In this document: positions 53,373 to 63,555 of the stretch, in pieces
Layout of the letters: each line of letters opens with the position of its first letter
Position numbering within the stretch: position 1 is the first letter of the stretch
The notes under the pieces: model-generated
What the model was told of the DNA's origin: nothing
What the model saw: the letters and a program-made list of their open reading frames with translations, nothing else
Databases searched by the model: none
DNA from: Sporosarcina ureae
GTDB lineage: Bacteria; Bacillota; Bacilli; Bacillales_A; Planococcaceae
Direction of reading: 5' to 3'
Length of the DNA: 64,000 bases
NCBI RefSeq assembly: GCF_002101375.1
Contig: NZ_CP015207.1
Location: 682,001-746,000 of the forward strand
Position numbers and translations under genes: made by a program

Positions 53373-54668
53373 AGTAATGTCAGACTTAAATTGTTTTAAA
53401 TATAGTTGGATATCACCGGCTCCCATAAATAAGATTACAGAATTTTGATGTGCTTCTAAATCTGACATATCTTCTATTTTCAAATGTTGGGAATTAGGGA
53501 TTTTATCTATCAAATCATGGATCGTTAAACTACCGACTTTCTCTCGTGCGGATCCAAAGATATCACATAAATATACATGATCTGCTTCAGATAAACTTTC
53601 TGCAAATTGATCTAACATCGCAGCGGTTCTGCTGAATGTATGCGGTTGGAATACCGCAATCACTTCACGATTCGGATATTTTTGACGTGCCGAATCCAAT
53701 GTTGCGCGGATTTCAGTAGGATGATGCGCATAGTCATCCACTATGACACGGTCATCTAATTCCAAGACAGAAAAACGTCTTTTCACGCCTGTAAACGACG
53801 CAAAGCGTTCATTTACAATTTCAGCTGGAATATTTTCATAATGACAGAGTGCAATAACACTCAACGCATTTCTAATGGCATGGTCGCCTGTTAATGTAAT
53901 CGTAAAACGATGATAGAATTCATTTCGGATGAACACGTCAAACGAACAGCCGTTTTCATCTTTTTCTATATTTGCTGCGTAAAAGTCATTGGATGAATCC
54001 AAGCCATAATAGACAATCGGAACTTGGCATTGGAGTTTCTGAAGATTATCGTCGTCACCACAAGCGATTAACGCCTTCTTCACTTGACTCGCCATCTGTC
54101 CGAAAGCGTCCAAGATATCGTCCAAACTTGTGAAGTAATCCGGATGATCAAAATCTATATTTGTCATGATGGCGTAGTCTGGATGGTATGCCAAAAAGTG
54201 GCGTTTGTATTCACATGCTTCGAATACAAAGTTCTCCGCATTCTCGATACCTTTACCTGTACCGTCTCCAATTAAGTAAGAAGTTGGCGCAAAGCCACCC
54301 AATACATGCGCAAGCAAGCCCGTTGTAGACGTTTTACCATGCGTTCCCGTCACACCGATGGAAGTAAATTGTTCCATATAGTTGCCAAGGAAATCATGAT
54401 AACGAATAACTTCTACCCCAAGTTCTTCTGCCCGTAGTAATTCAGGATGATCATCTTTAAATGCGTTTCCCGCAATCACTTTCATACCTGGCTGAATATT
54501 ATTTTCGTCAAATGGCAGTACTTTTATATTTCTTTCATGTAAGGGATCTTCTGTGAAAAAGTATTTTTCCACATCAGAACCTTGAACTTTATACGAAGAG
54601 TCATGCAGCAACTGGGCAAGGGAACTCATTCCCGATCCTTTTATGCCAGTAAAATGTAACAATGTCAT
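53355..54668 (-). CDS. murC: UDP-N-acetylmuramate--L-alanine ligase
   Basis: 437 residues from the ATG at 54668, seven bases after GGGAGG; the longer frame adds 27 unsupported residues. MurC hallmarks: [20 protein letters not shown] (N-terminal UDP-binding), [19 protein letters not shown] (ATP P-loop), [13 protein letters not shown] and the C-terminal domain with FQPHTFSRT. It adds L-alanine to UDP-MurNAc, the first amino acid of the peptide stem. It follows the DNA translocase gene in the same direction, as in Bacillus. Confidence 0.97.
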   Translation of the reverse strand: MTLLHFTGIKGSGMSSLAQLLHDSSYKVQGSDVEKYFFTEDPLHERNIKVLPFDENNIQPGMKVIAGNAFKDDHPELLRAEELGVEVIRYHDFLGNYMEQFTSIGVTGTHGKTSTTGLLAHVLGGFAPTSYLIGDGTGKGIENAENFVFEACEYKRHFLAYHPDYAIMTNIDFDHPDYFTSLDDILDAFGQMASQVKKALIACGDDDNLQKLQCQVPIVYYGLDSSNDFYAANIEKDENGCSFDVFIRNEFYHRFTITLTGDHAIRNALSVIALCHYENIPAEIVNERFASFTGVKRRFSVLELDDRVIVDDYAHHPTEIRATLDSARQKYPNREVIAVFQPHTFSRTAAMLDQFAESLSEADHVYLCDIFGSAREKVGSLTIHDLIDKIPNSQHLKIEDMSDLEAHQNSVILFMGAGDIQLYLKQFKSDITKEETA

Positions 54669-54797
54669 ATTGAAACCTCCCGGGAGTTCTTTCATCCCAC
54701 TTTTTATCTTCAATCGTCTGTAATAGACGAGAAGATTATTTCTTGTCATAGTATACCATGCGTTTGATCAAACCTTTGGATAGGAACTATGAATTCA

Positions 54798-57700
54798 TTA
54801 TTTCATGAAGCTTTCAAATGCTTGTTCAGTCAAAAAGACATCGCGCGCTCTGCTTCCTCTTTGCTCAGATATAAATTGATTGGCTTCCATTCGGTCGATT
54901 AACTTGGCCGCCCGGTTATACCCGATGCTGAAATGGCGCTGTAATGACGAAGTGGATGCACTCCCCTGCTCGATGACAAAGTTGCAGGCTTGCTCAAATA
55001 ACGGATCCGATTCCTCTTCTCGGACAGCGGCCGCTAATAAATCATCTTGGCCGAATAAGTAATTCGGTTCTGCTTCATTACGAACATGTTCTATTATACG
55101 CTCGATTTCATCATCCGTGACAAATGTCCCCTGAAGACGGACAGGAGCCGATTGGCCATTGCCTAAATACAGCATATCCCCTTTACCAAGTAAGCGATCT
55201 GCCCCTATTGTATCTAAAATAGTTCTTGAATCTACTTGAGAAGACACAGCAAATGCTATGCGAGTCGGAATATTGGCTTTAATCGTTCCAGTAATGACAT
55301 CAACAGAAGGTCGCTGAGTTGCGATGATTAAATGAATACCACACGCTCTAGCTTTTTGTGTGATTCGGCTGATCGACACTTCTACGTCCGCAGGTGCCAT
55401 CATCATTAAATCTGCTAACTCATCAATCACTACTAAAATATACGGCATCTTTAATGAGAAACGTCGTGATGCCATAACCATTTCGTTATAGCGTTCGATA
55501 TTACGTACTCCGGAATGCGCAAATAATTCATAGCGTCTTTCCATCTCATTGACCGCCCATTTCAATGCTGCAGTCGCCGCTTTCACATCCGTAATCACCG
55601 GACTCAACAAGTGAGGAATGCCGTTGTATGGTGCCAATTCCACCATTTTCGGATCAATGAGCAATAGTTTCAGATCATGATGTGAAGCTTTATACAGCAA
55701 ACTGATCAGTATAGAGTTGATACAAACGGATTTACCGGAGCCTGTTGCACCAGCGATCATTCCGTGTGGCATCTTTCGGAGATCAATTGTTTGCGGCTCC
55801 CCTGTCAAACTTAATCCCAATACAGCCTCTAAAGGCGAGTCTGATTTCATAAATGAATCACTGTCAATAACCTCTGAAATTCGAACAGCACGTGTTTTGC
55901 GATTTGGAATTTCAATACCGATCATACTTGTACCTGGAATCGGCGCTTGGATACGAATATCCCTAGCGGCCAAAGCCAATTTTAAGTCGTCGGTAAGATT
56001 TCGAATTTTACTTACTTTCGTCCCCTGCATGACCGTTAACTCAAACATCGTGACGGCTGGTCCTTGCACAGCTTGTTCGACAGTCGCCTGTACAGCGAAG
56101 TGGGAAAGAGTTTCTTCTAACGTAGCAGACTGCGCTGCAAGCCACTCTTCATCCACGATTTCTTCTTCTGGAGGTGCTAAAAATTGCATCGTCGGGAATC
56201 CATAATGTGGTGGTTCTTCTTCGATTAGTTCCTCTTCAGGCTCTTCTACAATCGTTTCAGCAGTCGTAGCGACCATTTCAGTTACTTCAACGTCAGATTC
56301 TACTATGATAGATTCTGTTTCTTTGATCAATCCCAGTTCTTCCACGTTCGATTCTGCAGTTTTTTTCTGTTGTTCTGGCAGTGCAGCTTGTCCAGCTTCA
56401 GACGATTCAGTTTGTTCCGAAACAGCGTGATCCGTTTCTATTTCAAATGACGCTTCATCTACTACCTCTTTTTTCGTTGCATTCGCTGCAATGAGCTCTT
56501 CTACTCTTGCCGCTAATTTTTCTTTATCGGATTTGAGCATCAACACATTAAAGGGCACAACTTTTTCTTTCTTAACTGGTTGTGCTGGTTCCTCTAGATC
56601 ATTCACGGCGGATTCTACTTCATCCGATTCGATTTCTTCTTCCACTTCTACATCTTCTATTTCTTCTATCTCTTCAACTTCTTCAACTTCTTCTATCTCT
56701 TCTATCTCTTCTTCAATCGTAACGGTTACCGGCGCTTCTGAATCTACTACAATTTCTTCTGTTTCGGTTGCGACATAGTCATGCTTCTCTACTTCTGTTT
56801 CAGCTTGCTCTGCAGCTTCCGTTTGTGAAATAACTTCTAGCGATTCTTCTGACTCCACAATAGTTACTTTAGCTACTTCGATTTCATCTTGTACATCGTC
56901 ATGTGTAGCTACTTCTAGTGACTCTTCTTGCACGGGTGTTTCTTCAGTCAGTTCTACTAGTTGCGTAGATTCTTCAGATACTTCTGATTTAGTTTCTTCT
57001 ATTCCTTGAGTATATTCTTCCGCTGAGGACATCTCGGACTGTCTTTTTTCTGATGAACTAGCGAATAATGGTGTCTTATTTGGTTGTTGATTGGAAATCA
57101 ACGACAAAGGCAATTCTTCGTCGTGAATTTCTAAGTGATCATGTAATTCTTGATCTTTTGTATCTTTCTTTTCTATAACTGATTCCATAGCCTCACTAAT
57201 TGGAGAACTAGTGTTTAATCCGTAGATAGGCGAAGGCACATGTGTAGGGGAAAATGGTTTTCTGAATTTCTTCGGCTTCTCAACCTTCACGGGTTCTTCT
57301 TTATGTCGAGTAGGCACTTCTGGTTCAGGACGTCGTGATTCATATGGTTCAATCCGTTGCGGCTCCGAGTGCAATGTACGTTCATGCTTTTTACCGGAAA
57401 ACGGTAGCGGCAATGGACTTGACGTAGGTGGAATGATATGAGCAAAATCTCGTTTCGCTTCTGCACGGTAGACATTTCCACTGCGCTCATAACGACCTGG
57501 CCAACGTTCATTCTGTTCTAAAGGAAGTATTTCATACGCGTCTTCTTCTGTCACTTCTTCTTGTAAATAGTCTTTCGTATATTCATCATGATGGATCTGT
57601 GGTTCCCATCCATAAATTTCGTAGTCAGAAACGATCGGAAACCGAAAGTTTGTTTTTTTATCTTCATCTAGATCTTCGTTTTGAATTTGGTTTTGGTTAT

Positions 57701-57806
57701 TTTTATCACTAGTATTTTCAGTAGTTGATTGCTCATATAATGGGTTATCTTTTTCAGCGCCTTCTTGCATTTGCTGAAGGCGTCTTTTCATATTCCGTAG
57801 CCAGCT
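54798..57806 (-). CDS. sftA: DNA translocase SftA (FtsK/SpoIIIE motor)
   Basis: About 1002 residues from the TTG at 57806, which gives the N-terminus MSWLRNMKRR and has a GAGTGAT site five bases upstream; a longer frame begins 10 codons earlier. There is no membrane helix, so it is SftA rather than SpoIIIE or FtsK. A very acidic linker (residues about 260-560, with EEIEEVEEVEEIEEIEDV) precedes the motor domain: GATGSGKSVCINSI (Walker A), ILVVIDELADLMMM (Walker B), and a C-terminal gamma winged helix (IGYNRAAKLIDRMEANQF). It clears chromosome DNA from the septum. Confidence 0.95.
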   Translation of the reverse strand, partial: SWLRNMKRRLQQMQEGAEKDNPLYEQSTTENTSDKNNQNQIQNEDLDEDKKTNFRFPIVSDYEIYGWEPQIHHDEYTKDYLQEEVTEEDAYEILPLEQNERWPGRYERSGNVYRAEAKRDFAHIIPPTSSPLPLPFSGKKHERTLHSEPQRIEPYESRRPEPEVPTRHKEEPVKVEKPKKFRKPFSPTHVPSPIYGLNTSSPISEAMESVIEKKDTKDQELHDHLEIHDEELPLSLISNQQPNKTPLFASSSEKRQSEMSSAEEYTQGIEETKSEVSEESTQLVELTEETPVQEESLEVATHDDVQDEIEVAKVTIVESEESLEVISQTEAAEQAETEVEKHDYVATETEEIVVDSEAPVTVTIEEEIEEIEEVEEVEEIEEIEDVEVEEEIESDEVESAVNDLEEPAQPVKKEKVVPFNVLMLKSDKEKLAARVEELIAANATKKEVVDEASFEIETDHAVSEQTESSEAGQAALPEQQKKTAESNVEELGLIKETESIIVESDVEVTEMVATTAETIVEEPEEELIEEEPPHYGFPTMQFLAPPEEEIVDEEWLAAQSATLEETLSHFAVQATVEQAVQGPAVTMFELTVMQGTKVSKIRNLTDDLKLALAARDIRIQAPIPGTSMIGIEIPNRKTRAVRISEVIDSDSFMKSDSPLEAVLGLSLTGEPQTIDLRKMPHGMIAGATGSGKSVCINSILISLLYKASHHDLKLLLIDPKMVELAPYNGIPHLLSPVITDVKAATAALKWAVNEMERRYELFAHSGVRNIERYNEMVMASRRFSLKMPYILVVIDELADLMMMAPADVEVSISRITQKARACGIHLIIATQRPSVDVITGTIKANIPTRIAFAVSSQVDSRTILDTIGADRLLGKGDMLYLGNGQSAPVRLQGTFVTDDEIERIIEHVRNEAEPNYLFGQDDLLAAAVREEESDPLFEQACNFVIEQGSASTSSLQRHFSIGYNRAAKLIDRMEANQFISEQRGSRARDVFLTEQAFESFMK

Positions 57807-57928
57807 CAAATATATCACTCTTTTCATATCAATCATTTCATTTTAACAGGTTACCTAGGAGGAAATCAAACAGTTCTACGTTCTTTCTATATAAAATGAT
57901 GATTTATAACTCTTTGTAACAATAATAC

Positions 57929-57977
57929 AAAAAAGCTTTTGCTACAAGCTTAACGAGGCTTGTGCAAAAGCTTTTTT
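57929..57977 (-). terminator. Terminator of ytpR
   Basis: Minus strand AAAAAAGCTTTTGCACAAGC / GCTTGTAGCAAAAGC followed by TTTTTT; a very stable stem. Confidence 0.85.
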
Positions 57978-57989
57978 ATATGGATATAT

Positions 57990-58601
57990 TTACAACTTGC
58001 CTTCGAAAGCTTCCCCGACTTTCATATCGTCTGCTACTACGAGGATTCCTTTTGCGTCGGGAGCATCTGGCAGATCAAGTTCTCTAGCAGAACAGATCAT
58101 GCCTGATGATGCTACTCCGCGAAGTTCGGCATCACGAATGATCATACCTGAAGGCATTACAGCGCCTACTTTTGCTACGACCACTTTCTGGCCTGCTTCC
58201 ACATTAGGAGCGCCACAAACGATCTGCAGCGTTTCTTCCCCTACGTCTACCTGGCAAATGTTCAATTTATCTGCATTTGGATGCTTTTCTTTTTCCGCAA
58301 CATAGCCAACAACGAATTTAGGAGTGAAATCCAATTCCAATTCCAAATCAATGTCATTTTTCTTTAATGCGGCTTGTAATTGTTCGCCAATCTCTTCTGT
58401 CAGTTCTACTTGACCAACAGCTGAAACCGTCAAATAACTAGATGCATCAAATAAATTGAACGCTACTACGGTTTCTGTCTTTTCATCTTTGATCAACGTG
58501 ACATCGTTTATTCTTTCCGCAGCAATTGCTGTCGGTCTTTCTGTTGTAAGTTGAACGAACAATACGTCGCCAACACCTTCTGGATTATAAAATATATTCA
58601 T
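57990..58601 (-). CDS. ytpR: YtpR: tRNA-binding (EMAP/PheT-like) domain protein
   Basis: 203 residues. The N-terminal DUF4479-like part (about 1-85) precedes an OB-fold tRNA-binding domain (about 90-200) with KHPNADKLNICQVDVG, IVCGAPNVEAGQKV and GVASSGMICSAREL, as at the N-terminus of PheRS beta. It may help tRNA handling or RNA decay in trans; B. subtilis YtpR is uncharacterised. Its ATG overlaps the ytpQ stop by 4 bp, and it is the last gene of the ytpQ unit. Confidence 0.93.
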   Translation of the reverse strand: MNIFYNPEGVGDVLFVQLTTERPTAIAAERINDVTLIKDEKTETVVAFNLFDASSYLTVSAVGQVELTEEIGEQLQAALKKNDIDLELELDFTPKFVVGYVAEKEKHPNADKLNICQVDVGEETLQIVCGAPNVEAGQKVVVAKVGAVMPSGMIIRDAELRGVASSGMICSARELDLPDAPDAKGILVVADDMKVGEAFEGKL

Positions 58602-59413
58602 TTTTTCTTTTCCTTTCTTGCTAATCTATTTTTCGCCATAATGAAAATCGGTTCAAGCTTACCATCTTCATAAATGAAAGACAGTGATGTAACAGGTACA
58701 GCACCTGTTGTGAAAAATTGCATAGCTATTTGCGCCACGACGTCATAGCCTGTTTCATTCCGGATATCACCAATAATTAACACATCTTGATGGGGAACCG
58801 ATACGACCATATGTCCTTCGATTTTCTGTTCCATTTCTTTCATGAATGGCTGATTCAAGATTCTACTCGCATCATACCCATCGTTATTATTAATGAAATA
58901 GAATATATTATCCGATACGATATCTTGTTTATACGCTGTCGGTAACGTCTTCACTTTAAACATCGCAACTTCCTGAATTTCCTGTTCTGTCATCTGCAGA
59001 TCAGACAGCATCCCTTGATCTATCAAGCGATACGTGTTCCCTAAATCCAGCGCATAGAAAATACGTGTTTCCGCTGTATGGTCTTTCGTTAAGAAAGCTT
59101 GTCCTGCGGAACTTTTAGTTGGGAATGAAGTTGAACGGATGACGGGATAGATCGTATTTTCTCCCGCGAATCCTTTCTCTTGTTCCTTCTCCATGGCGCG
59201 AAACGTCTCCAAGACGGTATACACCACTTCATCGATTGCTCGTTCGTTTTTCTGCTCATACTTGGATAGAATTTCAGGTAATGAAATATCCATGCCTTTA
59301 TGAAGAGTATGGTGGACAATCCGCAACTTGTCAGCTCGACGGTCAAATTGCCAATCGAAGTTCTCTTTAGGTAAGCGTTTCTTTAGTTCTTCTACCAAAT
59401 CTTCAGCTTCCAT
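58598..59413 (-). CDS. ytpQ: YtpQ: DUF1444 family protein
   Basis: 271 residues; the conserved DUF1444 core covers nearly all of it, with segments VIRSTSFPTKSSAG, YALDLGNTYRLIDQGM and FYFINNNDGYDASRIL. It has no signal peptide or membrane segment and is cytoplasmic. Function unknown. It is translationally coupled to ytpR by a 4-bp overlap and follows a lipoprotein gene by 33 bp. The thioredoxin-like ytpP of B. subtilis is not present between them. Confidence 0.9.
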   Translation of the reverse strand: MEAEDLVEELKKRLPKENFDWQFDRRADKLRIVHHTLHKGMDISLPEILSKYEQKNERAIDEVVYTVLETFRAMEKEQEKGFAGENTIYPVIRSTSFPTKSSAGQAFLTKDHTAETRIFYALDLGNTYRLIDQGMLSDLQMTEQEIQEVAMFKVKTLPTAYKQDIVSDNIFYFINNNDGYDASRILNQPFMKEMEQKIEGHMVVSVPHQDVLIIGDIRNETGYDVVAQIAMQFFTTGAVPVTSLSFIYEDGKLEPIFIMAKNRLARKEKKK

Positions 59414-59446
59414 TCGTTAACCCTCTCCTTCAATACTCAAAATTAC

Positions 59447-59965
59447 TTATTGGTCGTCATGCTGAACCGAACGAGCAATTTCCATCATCTTTTCTAAATA
59501 AGCCTCGGTATTTTCTTCATTTGTTACAGTTTCAACTTTCGCTCCACCTACGTTGGCGATTAACTCTACTTGCTTCTCACCTTTTTGAATGACAGCTACA
59601 AAGCCAAATGCTTCATCTTTAGAAAATGTTTGGGCACCTACTAAATGATCGGGTTCATCCGTCAAGAGTACGTCATAATACACTTGACTGTTTTTCTTTT
59701 CATTCGGATTAACGGTTAGATAAAATGAATCATTTCGTTTAGTTAACACAATCTGTTGAGAAGTTGATTCTTTATCTATTCGTAGAGTTGGCGGTTTATA
59801 GAATTCAATATCGCCCTCCGTTTGATTCGTTTTTTTGCTATTTAGTTCGAATGCTTTTTTCGCTGAAACAAACGCATCGTCAGTACGGACTTCCACTTTC
59901 TGATTACATCCTACCAATACGACAGCTAGTAGCAACAGCAAGAAAACCTTTCCACTTCGCAACAT
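59447..59965 (-). CDS. Lipoprotein of unknown function
   Basis: 172 residues with a type II signal peptide MLRSGKVFLLLLLAVVLVGC (lipidated Cys20). The mature domain is beta-rich (QQIVLTKRNDSFYLTVNPN, YYDVLLTDEPDHLVGAQ, KQVELIANVGGAKVETV) with an acidic tail (SVQHDDQ). I do not recognise the family. It lies before ytpQ on the same strand, 33 bp apart, and probably in the same operon. Confidence 0.82.
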   Translation of the reverse strand: MLRSGKVFLLLLLAVVLVGCNQKVEVRTDDAFVSAKKAFELNSKKTNQTEGDIEFYKPPTLRIDKESTSQQIVLTKRNDSFYLTVNPNEKKNSQVYYDVLLTDEPDHLVGAQTFSKDEAFGFVAVIQKGEKQVELIANVGGAKVETVTNEENTEAYLEKMMEIARSVQHDDQ

Positions 59966-60043
59966 TCAGGTTCCCCCCTTCTCTACTTTCGTTCAATTTT
60001 CTATCAGTCCTATTCTAATCGCACCCCGACGCTATTGCAATCG

Positions 60044-60559
60044 TCAGCTCTGTAGCGACGTGCTATACAAGAGCTGGCCCATCAATAATTGCATAATATG
60101 TTCAAATAACGCATCCCTCGGTACAAGTTGTGCCGTCAACATCCCCATAGCCCCTTCTGACATGCGAACATTTTGCTTTTTAAAATAGGTGTCCACCGCA
60201 TCCCCTAGTTCATGGCCACGGCGAATTTCATTGGCCAATTCTTCCGGCAAAGGGATTTGCGCTCCTGCTGCAGTAAACGTTTTGCCTTCAGGCGTAGTGA
60301 GGGCGCCCCAATTGCAGAGATACATAGTATCCCCAATCATATGGACACCGCCTTCTAAACCTATACCAAAAGCATTGTTTGCCGCAGTGATTGAACGATT
60401 GATTGCCCCTTGCCGCGTCTCTTCTTCACTCATCGGCTGTGCGCTAACGCCAGACGGAACGGACGCTGAAGAAACGGTGCTGTTCTCCATATAGCGTTCG
60501 ACCATCCGAACCACTGCACGCTTTTTCGCCTGATTTTCAGAGCCAACAATGAATTCCAT
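60044..60559 (-). CDS. DUF84 non-canonical purine NTPase (YjjX-like)
   Basis: 171 residues. The Ham1/Maf-like fold opens with EFIVGSENQAKKRAVVRMV and has the conserved MSEEETRQGAINRS segment and GIGLEGGVHMIGD with a metal-binding acidic residue. YjjX enzymes hydrolyse ITP and XTP to keep inosine and xanthosine out of nucleic acids. It is 28 bp after the M42 peptidase gene on the same strand, so the two share a transcript. The length is normal for the family. Confidence 0.85.
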   Translation of the reverse strand: MEFIVGSENQAKKRAVVRMVERYMENSTVSSASVPSGVSAQPMSEEETRQGAINRSITAANNAFGIGLEGGVHMIGDTMYLCNWGALTTPEGKTFTAAGAQIPLPEELANEIRRGHELGDAVDTYFKKQNVRMSEGAMGMLTAQLVPRDALFEHIMQLLMGQLLYSTSLQS

Positions 60560-60587
60560 TCCACATCCTCATTTCATCTTTAGCTGC

Positions 60588-61661
60588 TTAGCAGTTTTGT
60601 TTAATCGTTTCCACAGTAGTTTTATCGCACGCTTTTACTAGTCTTGTAATTAATTCTTTCGCTGCTGCATAATCATCTGTGTGGATAATGGAAGCTGCAG
60701 TATGGATGTAACGAGAACAAATACCGATGACAGCACTTGGCACGCCGTTATTCGCGACATGTACTTGCCCTGCATCCGTACCGCCTTGGGAAACAAAGTA
60801 TTGATACGGTATATTGTGAGTTTCAGCAGTATCTAAAATGAATTCGCGCATACCACGGTGTGTGATCATCGAGCGGTCCATAATACGCAATAGAGTCCCT
60901 TCTCCCAACTGACCGAATTCTTTTTTATTGCCGCTTGCATCATTTGCGGGACTTGCATCGAGCGCGAAGAATAAATCGGGATCTATCATACGCGCTGCTG
61001 TTTGTGCGCCACGTAAGCCGACTTCTTCCATAACGGTTGCTCCTGAATACAATGTATTCGGCAACGTTTCATTTTTCACTTCTTGCAATAGTTCCACAGC
61101 AAGACCGCAACCATAGCGGTTATCCCACGCTTTGGCCATAATCTTTTTCGGATTCGCCATCGGTGTGAACGGACAAATTGGCAAGATCTGCTGACCGGGA
61201 CGAATACCGAAGTTCATAGCGTCTGCTTTGTCATCAGCGCCGACGTCAATCAGCATGTTTTTGATATCCATTGGTTTGCTACGCTCTGCGTCACTCAACA
61301 AGTGCGGTGGAATAGAACCAATGACACCGGGAATATCTGCGTCTTCCGTGATGATTTGGACTCGTTGCGCCAATAAGACTTGGTTCCACCAGCCACCTAA
61401 CGGCTGAAAACGAAGCATTCCGTTATCCGTAATACCTGTTACCATGAAGCCAACTTCATCCATATGGCCGGCAACCATAATTTTCGGCTGATCTTCTTTT
61501 CCGTGCCGAACACCAAACACGCCGCCTAGGCCATCTTGAATAACTTCATCCGAGTTCTGTGCTAACTGCTCACGCATAAAAGCCCGGACACGGTATTCAT
61601 TACCTGGTGCGCCCGGAAGTTCAGTCAATGTACGAAATAACTCTAATGTTTCTTTTTCCAT
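60588..61661 (-). CDS. ytoP: M42 family metallopeptidase (YtoP, glutamyl aminopeptidase-like)
   Basis: 357 residues. Metal and catalytic motifs in order: [12 protein letters not shown] (His, Asp), [16 protein letters not shown] (bridging Asp), [13 protein letters not shown] (catalytic and metal Glu), [12 protein letters not shown] (Asp) and IHTDDYAAA (late His). An inserted PDZ-like/M42 domain lies at about 70-160. These dodecameric aminopeptidases trim acidic or hydrophobic residues from peptides in the cytoplasm. The gene precedes the DUF84 gene and diverges from ytzB. Confidence 0.94.
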   Translation of the reverse strand: MEKETLELFRTLTELPGAPGNEYRVRAFMREQLAQNSDEVIQDGLGGVFGVRHGKEDQPKIMVAGHMDEVGFMVTGITDNGMLRFQPLGGWWNQVLLAQRVQIITEDADIPGVIGSIPPHLLSDAERSKPMDIKNMLIDVGADDKADAMNFGIRPGQQILPICPFTPMANPKKIMAKAWDNRYGCGLAVELLQEVKNETLPNTLYSGATVMEEVGLRGAQTAARMIDPDLFFALDASPANDASGNKKEFGQLGEGTLLRIMDRSMITHRGMREFILDTAETHNIPYQYFVSQGGTDAGQVHVANNGVPSAVIGICSRYIHTAASIIHTDDYAAAKELITRLVKACDKTTVETIKQNC

Positions 61662-61863
61662 CTAAATCCCTCACTTTTTTATTGTCTATGTGTAGTATAT
61701 CCACATACCAAACAGATGAATACTAATTAGGTTAAGCATTTGCTTTACACAATAGTGCCATATTCTACCGATTTACAAATTTGAAAACACTTTTGAATCG
61801 CCATGCACTTTTAAACTATGTTACACTATAAGAAAAGATTTGCGAAGGAGGCTGCAATTAGAC

Positions 61864-62178
61864 ATGAAAGTAAAAGACTTTTTAGCTGGAATCTTAACCG
61901 GAGTTGCTGCAGGCGTAGTAGTGAATGAGGCATTTAATCGTTACAATGAGGAAGTACCTGCTGACAACGTATTGAAAAAAGTAAAAGATGCATTTAAAGA
62001 AGAAGGACCAATCGACGGTTCGTGGATCGTGATGAAACCAGAACCTTACACAAATCACGTAATTTCAATGGACGTATACCGTGGTGGCGTTTCACGCATG
62101 AAAGACGGCAAACTCGAGCAATTCGAATTCGCAGCAGATGCGAAAACAGGCACTGTCGTAGAGCTAGTTCGTCAATAA
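61864..62178 (+). CDS. ytzB: YtzB-like PepSY-type protein
   Basis: 104 residues from the ATG at 61864, a normal length for YtzB. An N-terminal membrane helix (VKDFLAGILTGVAAGVVV) precedes a PepSY-like beta domain (GSWIVMKPEPYTNHVISMDV, then YRGGVSRMKDGKLEQFEF). The GAAGGAGG site is 12 bases away, a little far, but no better start exists. Extracellular, function unknown; PepSY domains sometimes inhibit peptidases, and the divergent neighbour is an M42 peptidase, though that one is cytoplasmic. Confidence 0.86.
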   Translation: MKVKDFLAGILTGVAAGVVVNEAFNRYNEEVPADNVLKKVKDAFKEEGPIDGSWIVMKPEPYTNHVISMDVYRGGVSRMKDGKLEQFEFAADAKTGTVVELVRQ

Positions 62179-62200
62179 TCAGTAAGTAAATAGACGTAAA

Positions 62201-62245
62201 GAGGCTATCCGAGTAGTATCTACTTCTTGGGTAGTCTCTTTTTTT
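62201..62245 (+). terminator. Terminator of ytzB
   Basis: GAGGCTATCC / GGGTAGTCTC with inner GTAG / CTAC, then TTTTTTT. Confidence 0.85.
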
Positions 62246-62319
62246 GTTTAAATGAATTTTAAAAGCGTCCGGCTTAAGATTTTACGTAACTATCTTTTAA
62301 AATGTACTTCTCCATACAG

Positions 62320-62353
62320 AAAAAGACAAACCCCTCGTAAAAGGGATCTGTCT
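62320..62353 (-). terminator. Possible minus-strand terminator near ytnP
   Basis: AGACAGATCCCTTTT / AGGGGTTTGTCT with TTTTTC on the minus strand. It lies beyond the repeat copy, so the ytnP transcript would include the repeat. Confidence 0.6.
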
Positions 62354-62406
62354 CTAGCACTTAATGTTTAACATTGCATAAGGTTTCCAGCTCAAGAACA
62401 CAACAC

Positions 62407-62539
62407 CAGTTGATCGTAAGAGGAAGGCGGCGACTCCCGGAGGATCAGCGTGCGCCTTGAGATCCCGCAGAAGCGAAGCGCACGAGGAAGCTCAAGCCAC
62501 GCCCTCGGGAAAGCGTCCGCCTGGAACGTCGATCAACTG
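62407..62539 (+). repeat. GC-rich palindromic repeat, copy 4
   Basis: 133 bp with outer arms CAGTTGATCG and AGGCGG / CCGCCT and CGATCAACTG, and the shared core (GGCGACTCC, GGAGGATCAGCGTG, CTCAAGCCACGCCC, GGAAAGCGTCC). Like copy 1, it lies between convergent genes and past a plus-strand terminator. The remaining part of this 409-bp gap holds only the two hairpins. Confidence 0.85.
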
Positions 62540-62587
62540 CGCACTCCCACTCCCCTCACTAAATCACTTGAACTCGAACTTAATCCC

Positions 62588-63433
62588 TCACCGAGTACAA
62601 GGCAAGCTATCTACAATCGTCTTGCCATCTTCACTAAACTTCGCCATACGATACACCGCATCATGGTAGAAAATAAACCCATACTCATTTGGAAGCGCTT
62701 CCTTCATCAAGCGCTCTTTTGCATAAATCGAGTCCATTGGATAATCGTCATAAGCAAGTACCCACAAAGGATTCGAATGCGCATGCGTCGGCATAATATC
62801 CGCCATATGAATTAACGTCTCGCCGCCCTGCTCGAGCTTAATTACACAATGCCCATCACTATGGCCACCCGTGTGAATCATCTTAATCCCTGGTACGACT
62901 TCAATCTCCTCTTCAAACGTCGCCACTTGGTCTTGAATCGGCTCCCAGTTTTCTTTCCAATACGTATTGCGCGAGCGAATATTGGGTTCTCTCATTTCAT
63001 CCCACTCAACTTGCGAAGTATAGATCTTGGCATTCTTAAATACAGACACTAGCTGATCATTTTCCCACTGCGTCAAACCGGCCGCGTGGTCATTATGAAG
63101 ATGGGACATTAACACGACATCGATATCGTCGGGCGTCATGCCAAGTTCTTTTAAACTTTCCTCCACACGCGTTTCAGTACGTACACCAAGGTTACGCTTT
63201 TGCTTGTCGTTCAATTTACCTTTTCCGATACCGGAATCAATCAAATAATTTTTACTTTGATATTGAATGAGGATTGGATCTGTTCGTAGTTCAATCAAAT
63301 TGTTTTCATCTGCTTCATAGCGTCTTGACCATAGCGCTTTCGGAACGACACCGAACATCGCACCGCCGTCCAAAAAGTTTACGCCACCGTCTAACCACGT
63401 TAGTTTCATATCATGAAAAGTTAGTTGATCCAA
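62588..63433 (-). CDS. ytnP: YtnP-like metallo-beta-lactamase fold lactonase
   Basis: 281 residues. The zinc motif [38 protein letters not shown] and a final FYHDAVYRM are all in place. B. subtilis YtnP is reported to degrade quorum-sensing lactones, and this close homolog may do so; other lactones or esters remain possible. The start is TTG with GGGAGG seven bases upstream. It follows trmB by about 120 bp, as in Bacillus. Confidence 0.9.
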   Translation of the reverse strand: MDQLTFHDMKLTWLDGGVNFLDGGAMFGVVPKALWSRRYEADENNLIELRTDPILIQYQSKNYLIDSGIGKGKLNDKQKRNLGVRTETRVEESLKELGMTPDDIDVVLMSHLHNDHAAGLTQWENDQLVSVFKNAKIYTSQVEWDEMREPNIRSRNTYWKENWEPIQDQVATFEEEIEVVPGIKMIHTGGHSDGHCVIKLEQGGETLIHMADIMPTHAHSNPLWVLAYDDYPMDSIYAKERLMKEALPNEYGFIFYHDAVYRMAKFSEDGKTIVDSLPCTR

Positions 63434-63476
63434 AATAATTCCTCCCTACATTCCTTTAGTAACTGTTATATAGACA

Positions 63477-63521
63477 TTGTACTTTTCCACTGAGCTCTCA
63501 AGCTTCAGCAGAAAAGTACAA
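63477..63521. repeat. Inverted repeat between trmB and ytnP
   Basis: Perfect 11-bp arms TTGTACTTTTC / GAAAAGTACAA with a partly paired interior (CTGA / TCAG). There is no T run on either strand, so it is not a usual terminator. It lies about 45 bp upstream of the ytnP start and may be an operator or leader hairpin. Confidence 0.5.
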
Positions 63522-63555
63522 CGTCCAACAGTTTTCTACATCTTACCTAGTAGAA

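Noticed and set aside
55717..56205. 162-residue plus-strand frame over sftA
   Set aside because: Antisense shadow of the conserved motor domain.
62450..62815. 121-residue plus-strand open frame
   Set aside because: It starts in the repeat and runs antisense through ytnP; composition and lack of a ribosome site mark it as a shadow.
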